Below are positions 26,666 through 35,388 of a stretch of 64,000 nucleotides of DNA, one piece after another (position 1 is the stretch's first letter; every line of letters starts with the position of its first letter). Location: assembly GCA_964513655.1 (NCBI GenBank), contig CAZENQ010000003.1:1-64000 (forward strand), in the 5' to 3' direction. The notes under the pieces were generated by a model. That model saw nothing but the letters and a program-made list of their open reading frames with translations. It had not been told where the DNA came from and did not search any database. The stretch comes from G020350405 sp964513655. Its GTDB lineage: Bacteria; Planctomycetota; Phycisphaerae; Sedimentisphaerales; Anaerobacaceae. The position numbers and the translations under genes were made by a program.

Positions 26666-28609
26666 TTACTGGTCAGCATTTTCGGGCTTCTCCGTTTTGA
26701 TTTTTTCCAACAGGTTAAGCAGTACTTCGGCAGAATCCTTATTTTCCAAATCCAAGCCGGCCTGCTGCAGCGGCTCGAGCGCTTCGTCGATTTCGCCGAT
26801 GCCGAGCAACTGATAGCCCAGCAAAAGCTGCAGGTCGGCGTCAGATGTGTAAAGTTCAGCTGCCTTGGTAAGCAGGTCAATTTGATGTAAGAGGACTTCG
26901 TCTTCGGCATAGAGGCCGCGAGGGTAAAACACACCTTCGGCCTCGGGTGAAACGTTCTCGAGAGCGGACCGAAGAGCGTCGGCCGCCTCTGAGTATTGGC
27001 CATTGGCAAAGAGAGTCTGCGCATAGGCAAAGGGGAGCACCAGATCTTCCGGGGCCAAGTCCATTGCTTCGGCAAATTTTTCCGCCGCGGTATCATAGTT
27101 GCCTTCCTCGAAAGCCTTAACGGCCTCTTCGAAGTAAGTATCGGCGGGAGTCGGCGCGTTAGGTTCCGCGGCCTGCTGGGCAAGTCTCTCGCGGACATCC
27201 GCGAAGGTCGTGTGGTCGACTACGCCAACGCCTTCTGCTGACTGATACGATGCCGATGGTGCATAGCTCTCGCCGTAGCTGTAATTGTAAGTGTAGTAAT
27301 TATATGTGTCACCTACAACCTCACGAGCGACAGGATAGTACCCATACCAATCATAGGGGTGACAGCCGTACCAGTAATAGCGCGAATATCTGTAATGTGC
27401 AGGCCAGTATCCACCGAGACTGACAAAGACATACCTACGGTGATGGTAGGGGTAAACATAGCGGAACGTGAAGCGCGAGCCCCAATTATAGTAGACGGGA
27501 AAGCGATACCTGGGCCAGACTATTCTGTGGCATATCCGGTCATGGCGGTCCCTGTAGACGTGCTCATAGCGGTGGACGCGTCTTGTGCGATGGTGGCGGT
27601 CCTCATATCTGGTGGTCGAATCCCTTCCTGCTCGTCTGTGTCGTCTGCCAGTACGGCCTTGTCTATTAAGGCGGAGCGGCTCGGTTGAATCGGCAATAAC
27701 AGTCGTGTCGCTGGCAATACTGTTTCTTGTACGGCCCCCCACTCTGGCGTCCGGAGTACGCTTTCGGCCCTGCGGTGCGGATTCTTTTGTTAGTGAAGCA
27801 GTCCTTATTCTGTCAACGCTTTTGAGACGTATTTTCTTGCGAGGCAGCTTAGTTTTGGCGTCCTTTTTTAGTGCTATGCGAGCCCGTTTGGGCTTGGTTA
27901 AGGGCACTGTGTTGTTTTGCACGACTTTGCCGCTTTGGATTCGCGGCTTGCGGTCGCCGGTAATTTTTGACACAGTGGTAACAGCCGGTTTTGGCTTTTT
28001 GATGGACGGTGCTATGCGTGCGGTTTTAACTGAGTCTATGCGCTTGGCCGGCTTGATGGGTTTTGTCACGCGCTCAGGCGAAGATTTCGGTATATTGACC
28101 TTCCTGGCCTGGCGTGCGCCTGCGTCCGCTCTTTTTAGATTACTTGGTTTTACAGTGCTCTTTCTGGTGGTATTGGAGCGCGGTCCTGTTGGCCTTTTTA
28201 CGCTGAAAGAGCCGCGGGCGCGTTTAGCAGCGTTAAAGTTTCCTGCAGCATGTTTGGAAGCGTTAAAAGGCGCAGGTGGTGTCCCGACTTTTGGACGAAA
28301 GGAATTTCCTCTCCAGGATTGTCGCAAGTTAGGTTTACTGGTACTTTTGAAATTTCGGCGACTTTGCCGATTTGCGCGGCCCATCATAGGTTTGGACCGG
28401 GCAGGTTGTGAGCGTTGGGCAACTTTTGTCCGAGGTGCAGTGGCAGGGCTGGTCTTTCTAACCTGCTGACTTCTGGTGCTGCCACGGCGTGGTGCGCTGT
28501 TTTTTTGGCCGCCTTTCCTGGCCAAGACCGGCTCAGCGAGTAAGAGCAAAAACATACCCACCACGACCAGGGCGATTTTGAACGTTTTCTGGCTTGTCGG
28601 AGCTAACAT
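26666..28609 (-). CDS. Basic, Tyr/Arg-rich secreted protein with C-terminal TPR repeats
   Basis: A 647-residue protein. The ATG at 28609 follows AAGGAGA and opens a signal-like segment (KIALVVVGMFLLLLAEPVLA); an ATG at 28681 would add 24 residues. Residues ~30-320 are low-complexity and very basic (many Arg, Lys, Ser, Pro), possibly binding nucleic acid or polyanionic polymer. A Tyr/Trp/His-rich stretch follows at ~365-455 (RYSRYYWYGCHPYDWYGYYP). The last ~170 residues are TPR repeats (NYDTAAEKFAEAMDLAPEDL, GQYSEAADALRSALENVSPE). I recognise no family for the whole; similar composition occurs in planctomycete hypotheticals. Likely envelope-associated. Confidence 0.7.
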   Translation of the reverse strand: MLAPTSQKTFKIALVVVGMFLLLLAEPVLARKGGQKNSAPRRGSTRSQQVRKTSPATAPRTKVAQRSQPARSKPMMGRANRQSRRNFKSTSKPNLRQSWRGNSFRPKVGTPPAPFNASKHAAGNFNAAKRARGSFSVKRPTGPRSNTTRKSTVKPSNLKRADAGARQARKVNIPKSSPERVTKPIKPAKRIDSVKTARIAPSIKKPKPAVTTVSKITGDRKPRIQSGKVVQNNTVPLTKPKRARIALKKDAKTKLPRKKIRLKSVDRIRTASLTKESAPQGRKRTPDARVGGRTRNSIASDTTVIADSTEPLRLNRQGRTGRRHRRAGRDSTTRYEDRHHRTRRVHRYEHVYRDRHDRICHRIVWPRYRFPVYYNWGSRFTFRYVYPYHHRRYVFVSLGGYWPAHYRYSRYYWYGCHPYDWYGYYPVAREVVGDTYNYYTYNYSYGESYAPSASYQSAEGVGVVDHTTFADVRERLAQQAAEPNAPTPADTYFEEAVKAFEEGNYDTAAEKFAEAMDLAPEDLVLPFAYAQTLFANGQYSEAADALRSALENVSPEAEGVFYPRGLYAEDEVLLHQIDLLTKAAELYTSDADLQLLLGYQLLGIGEIDEALEPLQQAGLDLENKDSAEVLLNLLEKIKTEKPENADQ

Positions 28610-28751
28610 GATAAGTCTCCTTCCTCTGACGGTCTTTTCAGGCCTGCGGTTTGACCTAACCGTATGCTTGGCCTGACCCATCAGTCAAAAAACACATCAA
28701 TTAACAGACTTTTATATATGTTAGGCTCAGAGCCAACAGCCACCGGTGCTG

Positions 28752-29219
28752 TTACTTTTTGGAAGCCTTATCGAGTCCGAGATATTTGTCAAAAAAAGGT
28801 ATCGCACGATTCAATATATTAAGAAAGACCTGTTTTTCATTGTCAGTGACTTCAATCGCCTGAAACAGTGCCTTAAAGCGTTCGGCTCGCTGCTTATTTA
28901 TGACTTCAATTGCTTTTTTCCCCTTATCCGTCAGTTCAACAACAGTTGTCCGCTGGTTTTCCGGGCTTATAGTCTTGGAAACCATCTCTCTGTCGCGCCA
29001 GAGTTTGGTAATGGTGGTAGATATGGTGCTGTCGCTAGCACTGGGGGCAGACGCAGCAATTTCGGAAACGGTCATTTTGCCTCGTTCATTGAGCAACTCG
29101 AGTATCATGACATCCCGCTCAATCAGAGCCTCTGCAGGTGACTTCTCTTCCTGCACGGCTTTTAGCAGCCGCATCCTGAGACTTATTTCTAAAATCGCCC
29201 TTTCTAAATCCGGTCCCAT
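28752..29219 (-). CDS. MarR-family transcriptional regulator
   Basis: A 155-residue protein; the ATG at 29219 is chosen because AAAGGAG lies just upstream, although an open frame reaches 29285. It has a winged-helix layout: a helix (ERDVMILELLNERGKMTVSE), recognition helix region (ASDSTISTTITKLWRDREMV) and wing (ISPENQRTTVVELTDKGKKA), flanked by dimerisation helices. MarR proteins bind inverted repeats near their own promoters and respond to small ligands; the ligand is unknown here. The next minus-strand gene (28609) starts 142 bases downstream. Confidence 0.87.
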   Translation of the reverse strand: MGPDLERAILEISLRMRLLKAVQEEKSPAEALIERDVMILELLNERGKMTVSEIAASAPSASDSTISTTITKLWRDREMVSKTISPENQRTTVVELTDKGKKAIEVINKQRAERFKALFQAIEVTDNEKQVFLNILNRAIPFFDKYLGLDKASKK

Positions 29220-29256
29220 AATAACTCCTTTAAATCGGCTCTCTCTTCTATATACA

Positions 29257-29271
29257 ATTCTACACCAGAAT
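29257..29271 (-). promoter_or_regulatory. Possible MarR operator
   Basis: Inverted repeat ATTCT-acacc-AGAAT, 38 bases before the MarR start codon, in the position where autoregulatory sites of this family are found. The repeat is short, so it could be chance. Confidence 0.3.
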
Positions 29272-29604
29272 AGTTCTCTTGTCAAGTATTTTATTAAAAA
29301 AAATGTTCGAAAAGCGAAATATTTAGCAAAAAGTGTTGTTTTGAGCTTAAGTCTTTTATTTTCAAGGCCTTATAATCACTAAGGACTATTGCCAAGACAG
29401 ACTCGTACTTTGTCAATTCTAACCCACAGGACGTGGTTTTGCAATTATTTCAGCGGCGATGTGAGAATGGATAAATGCAGCCGCGAGTGTATGGCGGAGG
29501 CGATAGGTTTTGGGAAACTGGGTGGAAGATTGTGATAACTTGTACGGAGTCTTTTAAGAAATTCTCCGCTGTACGACACCCAAGAAACAGCGAAGGCATC
29601 CTAG

Positions 29605-29633
29605 TTGCATATCCTAGTGGAATGTGATATAAA
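29605..29633 (+). promoter_or_regulatory. Sigma-70-type promoter of the prfB operon
   Basis: TTGCAT, a 17-base spacer and TATAAA. A start near 29640 would give a 72-base leader before prfB. Confidence 0.6.
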
Positions 29634-29711
29634 AACAAGACAGAAGAAACAGGAACCGGGATTTAAGAGTAAGTTGTAAAATTACCACAACAGAAATGTG
29701 AGATCTAAAAG

Positions 29712-30858
29712 ATGGAGCCTACGGAACTAAAATCAGCTATTTCAGACCTGTTGGCCCGGGTTGCGGAAATCCGGGACTGGCTTTGACTTGTCCAACAAAA
29801 AAACTTGTCTTCAAGAACTTGAGAAGGAAATGGCCAAAGAGGGCTTTTGGGATAACTCCGATGCCGCTCAACGAACAGTGTCTCAATTAAGCGCGCTTAA
29901 ATCCGTGATTGAACCTGCTGAAGAACTACTGCGCGAGGCTGAGGATTTGGCCGAGCTTTTCGAGCTTGCACTGGAGTCAGATGAAGATGAGCTTGAACAG
30001 TTGGAGGACGATTTACGTGCGATTCTAAGAAAGTGCGAGCAGATCGAATTGTCTGGGTTGTTATCCCGTCCTGAGGACATGAAGGACTGCTTTTTCAGTA
30101 TACACGCCGGTGCCGGGGGGACGGAGAGCTGTGACTGGGCAAATATGCTGCTCAGGATGTACAGCCGTTATTTCGAAAGAGAAAAATATAAAGTCCAGGA
30201 GCTTGATATTACGCCGGGCGAAGAGGTTGGCGTGCGGTCGGTGACGCTGCGGGTCAGGGGGCCTTTTGCGTACGGAAAGCTCTCGTGCGAGACCGGTGTG
30301 CATCGTCTTGTAAGGATAAGCCCGTTCGACTCAAATAAGCGACGACATACAAGCTTTGCGGCAGTAGATTGTGTCCCTGAGTTTGAAGATGATATCGATG
30401 TTGAGATAAAGGATAAGGATGTGCGAATTGATTTTTACCGTGCCAGCGGGCCCGGAGGACAGCACGTAAATAAGGCAAGCTCAGCGGTGCGGCTTACGCA
30501 CGAACCGACCGGTATTGTAGTGCAATGCCAGAATGAGCGGAGCCAGCACAAGAACCGAGCACAGGCAATGAAGGTGCTCAAGGCGAGATTATATATGCGT
30601 GAGCGTCAAAAACGTGATGCGGAGCTGGCAAAACTGTACGGTGATAAAGGCGAAATTGCCTGGGGCAATCAGATACGAAGCTACGTAATGCAGCCTTACC
30701 AGATGGTCAAGGACCACCGAACCAAGTTCCAGATAGGCAATGTGGCAGCGGTGCTGGACGGGGAGCTTAACGAACTTATCGAAAACTACCTGAAATATAG
30801 AGCCAAGCAAAGGGACCAAGGCAAAGGAGTAAAGAGCAAGGCGAAGGAGAAAAGATAA
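29712..30858 (+). CDS. prfB: Peptide chain release factor 2 with programmed +1 frameshift
   Basis: Translation from the ATG at 29712 gives 24 codons (ending R D W L) and then an in-frame TGA at 29784. The sequence at the site is CTT TGA C, the classical RF2 autoregulatory frameshift: skipping one base continues with GAC at 29785 and yields a 381-residue protein. The body has the RF2 landmarks SPF (RISPFDSNKRRH) for UGA/UAA recognition and GGQ (SGPGGQHVNKAS) for peptide release. Regulation follows from the site: low RF2 lets the ribosome shift and make more RF2. The Shine-Dalgarno-like AGGGGG element that normally stimulates the shift is weak here (CGGGAC). First gene of an operon with pepA, folE and the PTPS gene. 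Confidence 0.93.
29781..29787 (+). promoter_or_regulatory. prfB +1 frameshift site
   Basis: CTTTGAC, with CTT as the slippery codon and TGA as the internal stop. This arrangement is conserved in bacterial RF2 genes and explains why the first 24 codons lie in another frame than the rest. Confidence 0.9.
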
Positions 30859-30870
30859 AAGGCTTGAAAT

Positions 30871-32412
30871 ATGAAAGAGATTATTGGTGTCAAATTAAAA
30901 ACACGGACGGTTGATTTCAGCAAGTGCAGGACGGATTTGCTTGCGGTGGGCATGTTTTCCGATGCCAAAGGGCTGGATAAGTTAGGCAGAGAACTCAATA
31001 GCGGACTGCACGGTTCAATAGAAAGATTGATTAAGTTAGGTGATTTCAAAGGCAAGGACGGAAGCAGCGCTATTGTTTACGGCAACGATGAGATAGGAGC
31101 GAAAAGGGTTCTGTTAGTCGGCTTAGGTGAGAAGAAAAAGGCAACACTCGACACGGTTCGCAGGGCGGCAGCTCATGCGGCGAACACGGCAGTGGCGATG
31201 AAGATTAAAACCGTCAGCCTGGCGTTGCACAGGGCACTTGAAGGTCGCATTGATTTGACAGCGATGGGCAGGGTCATGGCAGAGGGGACATATTTCGGCA
31301 GCTATCGCTACGATGAGTTTGTAACTGAGAGCGAAGACGGGCGATTGGGTTCGCTAAACGTGGAGTTGGTTGATTCCGATTCAGCGAAAACAAGAAAACT
31401 AAACAAAGGACTCTCGAGCGGGGTGATTATCGGCAAAGCTCAAAGCTACGCCCGGACTTTAGCAAACCGGCCCGGCAATGTAATAAATCCACCGGCGCTT
31501 GCGGCGGAGGCCAAGAAACTGGCAAGAGGCACTGCGGGCCTTAGCTGCACGGTGTTCGACGAAAAACAATTGGCCGCAAAGGGAATGGGTGGCGTGCTTG
31601 CGGTCGGGTCCGGGTCGCAAACTGGGCCGAGGTTTATTGTTCTAAAGTACAACGGAGCAGGCAAAAGGATTCCCGTTGGTCTGGTGGGCAAGGCTATAAC
31701 TTTCGATTCTGGAGGGATAAGCATAAAACGGGCAGCCAAGATGGACCAGATGAAACTTGATAAGTCGGGCGGTATCGCGGTGTTAGGTACAATGAAGGCC
31801 GCGGCGGAACTGAGGCTGCCTGTGAACGTTTACGGGATAATTCCGGCGGCGGAAAATATGCCGGGCGGAGCAAGCTATCGTCCAGGTGACATTATCACAA
31901 CCTACAGCGGGAAGACCGTTGAGGTTCAGAATACCGACGCCGAAGGCAGAATGGTGCTCTGTGACGGACTTGCCTACGCGGTAAGGCAAAAGTGTGACCC
32001 AATCATTGATATCGCGACCCTGACAGGCGCCTGTTTGGTTGCACTTGGCAGGTATATGGCCGGGCTGATGGGTAACGATGAGAAGCTAATAAAGCGATTG
32101 CAAATAGCGGCGGAGGAAAGCGGCGAGAAGGTCTGGCCCATGCCGAGCGGCGATGAGTATGCGAAAGAGATGAAGAGCAAGATAGCAGATTTGAAAAACA
32201 TAGGCAGCAAATGGGGAGGGGCGTGTACGGCTGCGGCATTTTTAAGGCAGTTTGTGGCCGACAGAAAGTGGACGCATTTGGATATGGCAGGCATAGACAT
32301 TTTTGAGGAGGCAACGCAATTTTCTGCGGAGGGTGCCAGTGGATTCGGCGTGCGGCTTCTAACTACTTATCTTATGAATCCTGTGACACAAAAAGCAAAA
32401 GGTAAAAAGTAA
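30871..32412 (+). CDS. pepA: Leucyl aminopeptidase (M17 family)
   Basis: A 513-residue protein of the usual length. The N-terminal domain is the M17 macro-like domain; the catalytic C-terminal half has the family signature NTDAEGRMVLCDGLAYA (usually NTDAEGRL) and the metal-site strands KAITFDSGGI, KLDKSGGIAVLG and AAENMPGGAS. It removes N-terminal residues from peptides using two metal ions, in the cytoplasm as a hexamer. The start is 13 bases past prfB and 3 bases separate its stop from folE. Confidence 0.93.
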   Translation: MKEIIGVKLKTRTVDFSKCRTDLLAVGMFSDAKGLDKLGRELNSGLHGSIERLIKLGDFKGKDGSSAIVYGNDEIGAKRVLLVGLGEKKKATLDTVRRAAAHAANTAVAMKIKTVSLALHRALEGRIDLTAMGRVMAEGTYFGSYRYDEFVTESEDGRLGSLNVELVDSDSAKTRKLNKGLSSGVIIGKAQSYARTLANRPGNVINPPALAAEAKKLARGTAGLSCTVFDEKQLAAKGMGGVLAVGSGSQTGPRFIVLKYNGAGKRIPVGLVGKAITFDSGGISIKRAAKMDQMKLDKSGGIAVLGTMKAAAELRLPVNVYGIIPAAENMPGGASYRPGDIITTYSGKTVEVQNTDAEGRMVLCDGLAYAVRQKCDPIIDIATLTGACLVALGRYMAGLMGNDEKLIKRLQIAAEESGEKVWPMPSGDEYAKEMKSKIADLKNIGSKWGGACTAAAFLRQFVADRKWTHLDMAGIDIFEEATQFSAEGASGFGVRLLTTYLMNPVTQKAKGKK

Positions 32413-32415
32413 AAT

Positions 32416-33003
32416 ATGAGTGCAGAGAAAAGAGCAAAAGTAGATATCGAAAGAATCATCAAAGCAGTAAGGGAAATACTTTCGGCTGTCGGCGAAGATG
32501 TCGAGCGTGAGGGAGTAAAGGGGACGCCTGCGCGTGTGGCAGAGATGTATGACGAGTTGCTGGCCGGAATGGGCGAGGACCCGAAACAGCATCTTCAGAG
32601 TGTTTTCAGAGAAAAATATGACGAAATTGTTTTGCTGCGTGACGTACCCTTTTACAGTATTTGCGAGCATCACTTGATGCCTTTTATCGGCTCAGCCCAC
32701 GTCGCGTACCTGCCATCGGGACTGGTTCTTGGGGTGAGCAAGCTGGCCCGTGTGGTTGATTGCTTTGCCCACCGCCTACAGGTTCAGGAACGGCTTACGG
32801 ACCAGATAGCTGATTTTATAATGGACAGCTTGAAACCAAAGGGCGTAGCAGTGGTGCTGGAAGCCTCGCACAGCTGTATGACCATTCGTGGCATTAAGAA
32901 ACCGGGCTCAGTGATGGTTACATCGTCGCTTCGGGGAATATTTAAAAAAGACCCGAAAAGCCGCAGCGAGGTTTTGGGCCTGATGCACAACGGCAACAAG
33001 TAA
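32416..33003 (+). CDS. folE: GTP cyclohydrolase I
   Basis: A 195-residue protein with the full set of family motifs: VRDVPFYSICEHHLMPFIG holds the zinc ligands (Cys and His), followed by HVAYLPSGLVLGVSKLARV, FAHRLQVQERLT, and VVLEASHSCMTIRGIKKPGS with the third zinc Cys. It converts GTP to dihydroneopterin triphosphate, the first step to folate, and to queuosine and pterins. The next gene is a PTPS-family enzyme using this same product, which points to queuosine or a pterin pathway rather than folate only. Confidence 0.95.
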   Translation: MSAEKRAKVDIERIIKAVREILSAVGEDVEREGVKGTPARVAEMYDELLAGMGEDPKQHLQSVFREKYDEIVLLRDVPFYSICEHHLMPFIGSAHVAYLPSGLVLGVSKLARVVDCFAHRLQVQERLTDQIADFIMDSLKPKGVAVVLEASHSCMTIRGIKKPGSVMVTSSLRGIFKKDPKSRSEVLGLMHNGNK

Positions 33004-33016
33004 GGGGGTGCTGTGC

Positions 33017-33817
33017 ATGTATGAACTGGCAAGGCTGGTGCGTTTTTCAATTAATCCTTTTTTGCCGGAGGAAAGTACGGGGCATAACTCTTATACGTCA
33101 AAACCGTCAGGTGAAGGACTGTCGATATTTTTCGAACTGCATGTAGAGCTGGTTGGTGAGGTTGAGCCAACCACAGGATTTGTCACCAACGTGCTCGACA
33201 TTGACGAGCGAGTGCGGAAATACATTGTGCCTATTTTCTCGGAGCGAATAAGAAGCGATTTTCGAGTGGGCAAGCATATCGGGCTTTTAGAAATAACGGA
33301 ACTATTAAAATCGACGTGGGGGCGATTGGCTGATAAATTTGGGGCGGCTAAGCTGAGCGAATTAAGTTTGGCGTTGAATCCTTTTAGAAAAGTAACGGTC
33401 GACTGCGAGGATTGCGAGATGATTTATTTTAGTGAGAAGTTTGAGTTTGCGGCGACACACAAGCTCTGGAACGAAAGTTTTTCAGATGAACGCAATTTCG
33501 AGGTTTTTGGTAAATGCGCAAACCCGGCCGGTCACGGGCATAATTATATTGTTGAGGTCACGGTAAAGAAACCGGCTGACAAGGGCGGTTTCCTTGTAGG
33601 TGATTTTGAAAGAGTGGTGGACGAGGGATTTATAAGACTGGTTGACCACAAGAACTTGAACTCAGACGTGCCGTACTTTGCCGAGGCAATTCCGACCGTG
33701 GAGAACATCGCCGCTTTTGCATGGGAAAGAATCGTGGGTAAATTCGGCGAAACGGCGCTGCATTGTGTGACCATCTGGGAAACCGATAAGACATGTTGCT
33801 CATACTACGGGCAGTAG
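33017..33817 (+). CDS. Tandem-domain 6-pyruvoyl tetrahydropterin synthase / 6-carboxytetrahydropterin synthase-like protein
   Basis: A 266-residue protein, about twice the length of a single QueD. AGGGGGTG lies just before the ATG at 33017; a GTG at 33008 is possible but lies within that site. The C-terminal half is a proper PTPS domain: FEFAATHKLWNE and GHGHNYIVEV carry the three zinc His, and PTVENIAAFAW and ETDKTCCSYYG complete the active site. The N-terminal half follows the same fold pattern (RFSIN, LSIFFELHVELVGEVEP, TNVLDIDERVRKYIVP) but lacks the zinc His, so it is probably a non-catalytic duplicate. Likely acts after FolE in queuosine or pterin synthesis. Confidence 0.85.
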   Translation: MYELARLVRFSINPFLPEESTGHNSYTSKPSGEGLSIFFELHVELVGEVEPTTGFVTNVLDIDERVRKYIVPIFSERIRSDFRVGKHIGLLEITELLKSTWGRLADKFGAAKLSELSLALNPFRKVTVDCEDCEMIYFSEKFEFAATHKLWNESFSDERNFEVFGKCANPAGHGHNYIVEVTVKKPADKGGFLVGDFERVVDEGFIRLVDHKNLNSDVPYFAEAIPTVENIAAFAWERIVGKFGETALHCVTIWETDKTCCSYYGQ

Positions 33818-34396
33818 AGCAAGAAAGAAAAAATAAAAAGGATTCATCTCACAAGCCACATCTTCCCTGTAAGGTAATATTCTCAGACTTTTAGAGAGAC
33901 TAAGTGCGTTGGCAAAGGACATTTTAAGAAAAGCCCGATAAAAAACGCATTTTTGGTATTGAGAGAGGGGTAGTTGTTGCAGCTACCCCGGATGTGAGCT
34001 TAGCCGGTAGTTTGTGGCCTCAAACACCCTTCTTGGAACCGTTTCGGCGGTTCGGTGGTATGAACTTATGGGACGCTGGACACGTATAGTTTTTGTGCAA
34101 AATCGGCTGTAATAAGTTGTTGGAGGACGGTCTTTACTAAAGCTATGTCCTTTATTTGCCGATACTTACGTTATAACAAGGCTGGCGGTCATCCCGGCAC
34201 GGCGAAACATTGGGATTTCGCTTGTGGCTCACCATCGAGATTGATCGCCTGAAGAAATTGTTCCAAGAAGTCAGATACGGGCGAAGGCCGTGTTTATTTT
34301 TGGGGTGCGCCCCACAGGGACGGAGTCTGTAGGAAATTAATGATTGACCATAGAATTATCCTTTCCAATGCTTGGAAATAGTCTCAAAGGAGAATA
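33818..34396 (+). other. 579-bp gene-free leader before the polysaccharide locus; candidate structured RNA
   Basis: No coding frame with a ribosome site was seen. Between about 33960 and 34110 several strong hairpins lie in a row: a 10-bp stem at 33967-33989, GTTTG/CAAAC near 34010-34026, and GAACCG/CGGTTC at 34036-34053 inside an outer CACC/GGTG pair. This density suggests a noncoding RNA or long regulated leader. A family could not be assigned. Confidence 0.4.
33967..33989 (+). other. 10-bp stem hairpin
   Basis: GGGGTAGTTG and CAGCTACCCC pair around a TTG loop (one G-T wobble). No T-run follows, so it is not an intrinsic terminator. Confidence 0.6.
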
Positions 34397-35362
34397 GTGA
34401 AAGCACTTATCACGGGCGGAGCAGGTTTTATAGGTTCCCACCTGGCCGAGCGGTTGCTAAAGGATGGACAAGAGGTAGTGGTCATTGACAATCTCAGCAC
34501 CGGCAGTTTGAAAAATATCGCAGGTTTCAAAGGCCAGCCCAAGTTTGACTTTATCGAGGGAGATGTCCTCGATGTGAGCCTGACAGAGAGTCTGGTAGAG
34601 CGGAGCGAAGTGATTTTTCACCTGGCAGCAGCTGTCGGTGTCAAACTGATAGCTGAGCGGCCGGTCCATACAATAGAAACCAATATCAGCGGCACGGAAG
34701 TGGTGTTGGAGGCGGCCAATAAGTTCAGCAGGGAAATTCTGATTGCTTCAAGCAGCGAGGTCTATGGCAAGAACGAGGCAGTTCCCTTCCGCGAGGATGA
34801 TGACATCGTGCTTGGCAGCACGAGTTTTTCCCGGTGGTCGTACGCCTGCAGTAAGGCAATAGATGAATTCCTGGGTCTGGCCTTTTACCAACAGTACGGA
34901 CTGGGTGTGATAATTGGCAGGTTTTTTAACACAATCGGACCGAGGCAGACAGGTCAATATGGGATGGTAGTGCCTCGTTTCGTTCAAAGAGCGCTAAAGA
35001 ATGAGCCGGTTTCGATATATGGCACGGGCCAGCAAAGCCGATGCTTTTGTTATGTGGATGATGTTGTCGAGGCAGTGATTGGCCTGATGAACTGCAGGCA
35101 GGCGCGTGGTAAGATATATAACATCGGCTCGAGTGAAGAGATCACCATTGAGAGTCTTGCGGATAAAATTATTGAAATGACCGGCAGCAAAAGCAAGAAG
35201 GAATTTGTCCCTTACGAGAAGGCCTATGGGAGGCCCATCGAGGATATGATGCGGCGTGTGCCGAACCTAGAGCGAATAAAAGACACAACTGGCTGGGAGC
35301 CCAAGGCAAGTTTGACGGAAACACTCCGGGTGATTATCGAAAGTTTCAAACAGGCAGAATGA
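34397..35362 (+). CDS. Extended SDR sugar-nucleotide epimerase/dehydratase
   Basis: A 321-residue protein starting with GTG after AAAGGAG. It has the NAD-binding motif GGAGFIGSHLAERLL, the catalytic SYACSKA (Tyr-x3-Lys), and the extended-SDR C-terminal strands (GRFFNTIGPRQTGQYGMVVP, VSIYGTGQQSRCFCYVDDVV). The overall pattern is closest to UDP-glucose 4-epimerase or UDP-xylose synthase types; the exact substrate cannot be told. First gene of the polysaccharide locus, 27 bases before gmd. Confidence 0.85.
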   Translation: MKALITGGAGFIGSHLAERLLKDGQEVVVIDNLSTGSLKNIAGFKGQPKFDFIEGDVLDVSLTESLVERSEVIFHLAAAVGVKLIAERPVHTIETNISGTEVVLEAANKFSREILIASSSEVYGKNEAVPFREDDDIVLGSTSFSRWSYACSKAIDEFLGLAFYQQYGLGVIIGRFFNTIGPRQTGQYGMVVPRFVQRALKNEPVSIYGTGQQSRCFCYVDDVVEAVIGLMNCRQARGKIYNIGSSEEITIESLADKIIEMTGSKSKKEFVPYEKAYGRPIEDMMRRVPNLERIKDTTGWEPKASLTETLRVIIESFKQAE

Positions 35363-35388
35363 CACGGGTTTGTTAAAGAGGCGAGAAA

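Larger units (their letters stand above)
29220..29711 (+). other. Divergent intergenic region between the MarR gene and prfB; no gene
   Basis: It holds a possible MarR operator at 29257-29271 and the prfB promoter at 29605-29633. An open frame on the minus strand (29450-29638) has no ribosome site and no recognisable motif. Confidence 0.45.

Noticed and set aside
27585..28469. 294-codon open frame on the plus strand
   Set aside because: Antisense to the basic low-complexity protein; its Leu/Val/Arg-rich content is what the reverse of Arg/Lys-rich codons yields.
33967..33989. Rho-independent terminator for the pterin operon
   Set aside because: The stem is strong but is followed by CGGATGTGAG with no T-run, and lies 150 bases past the stop codon.
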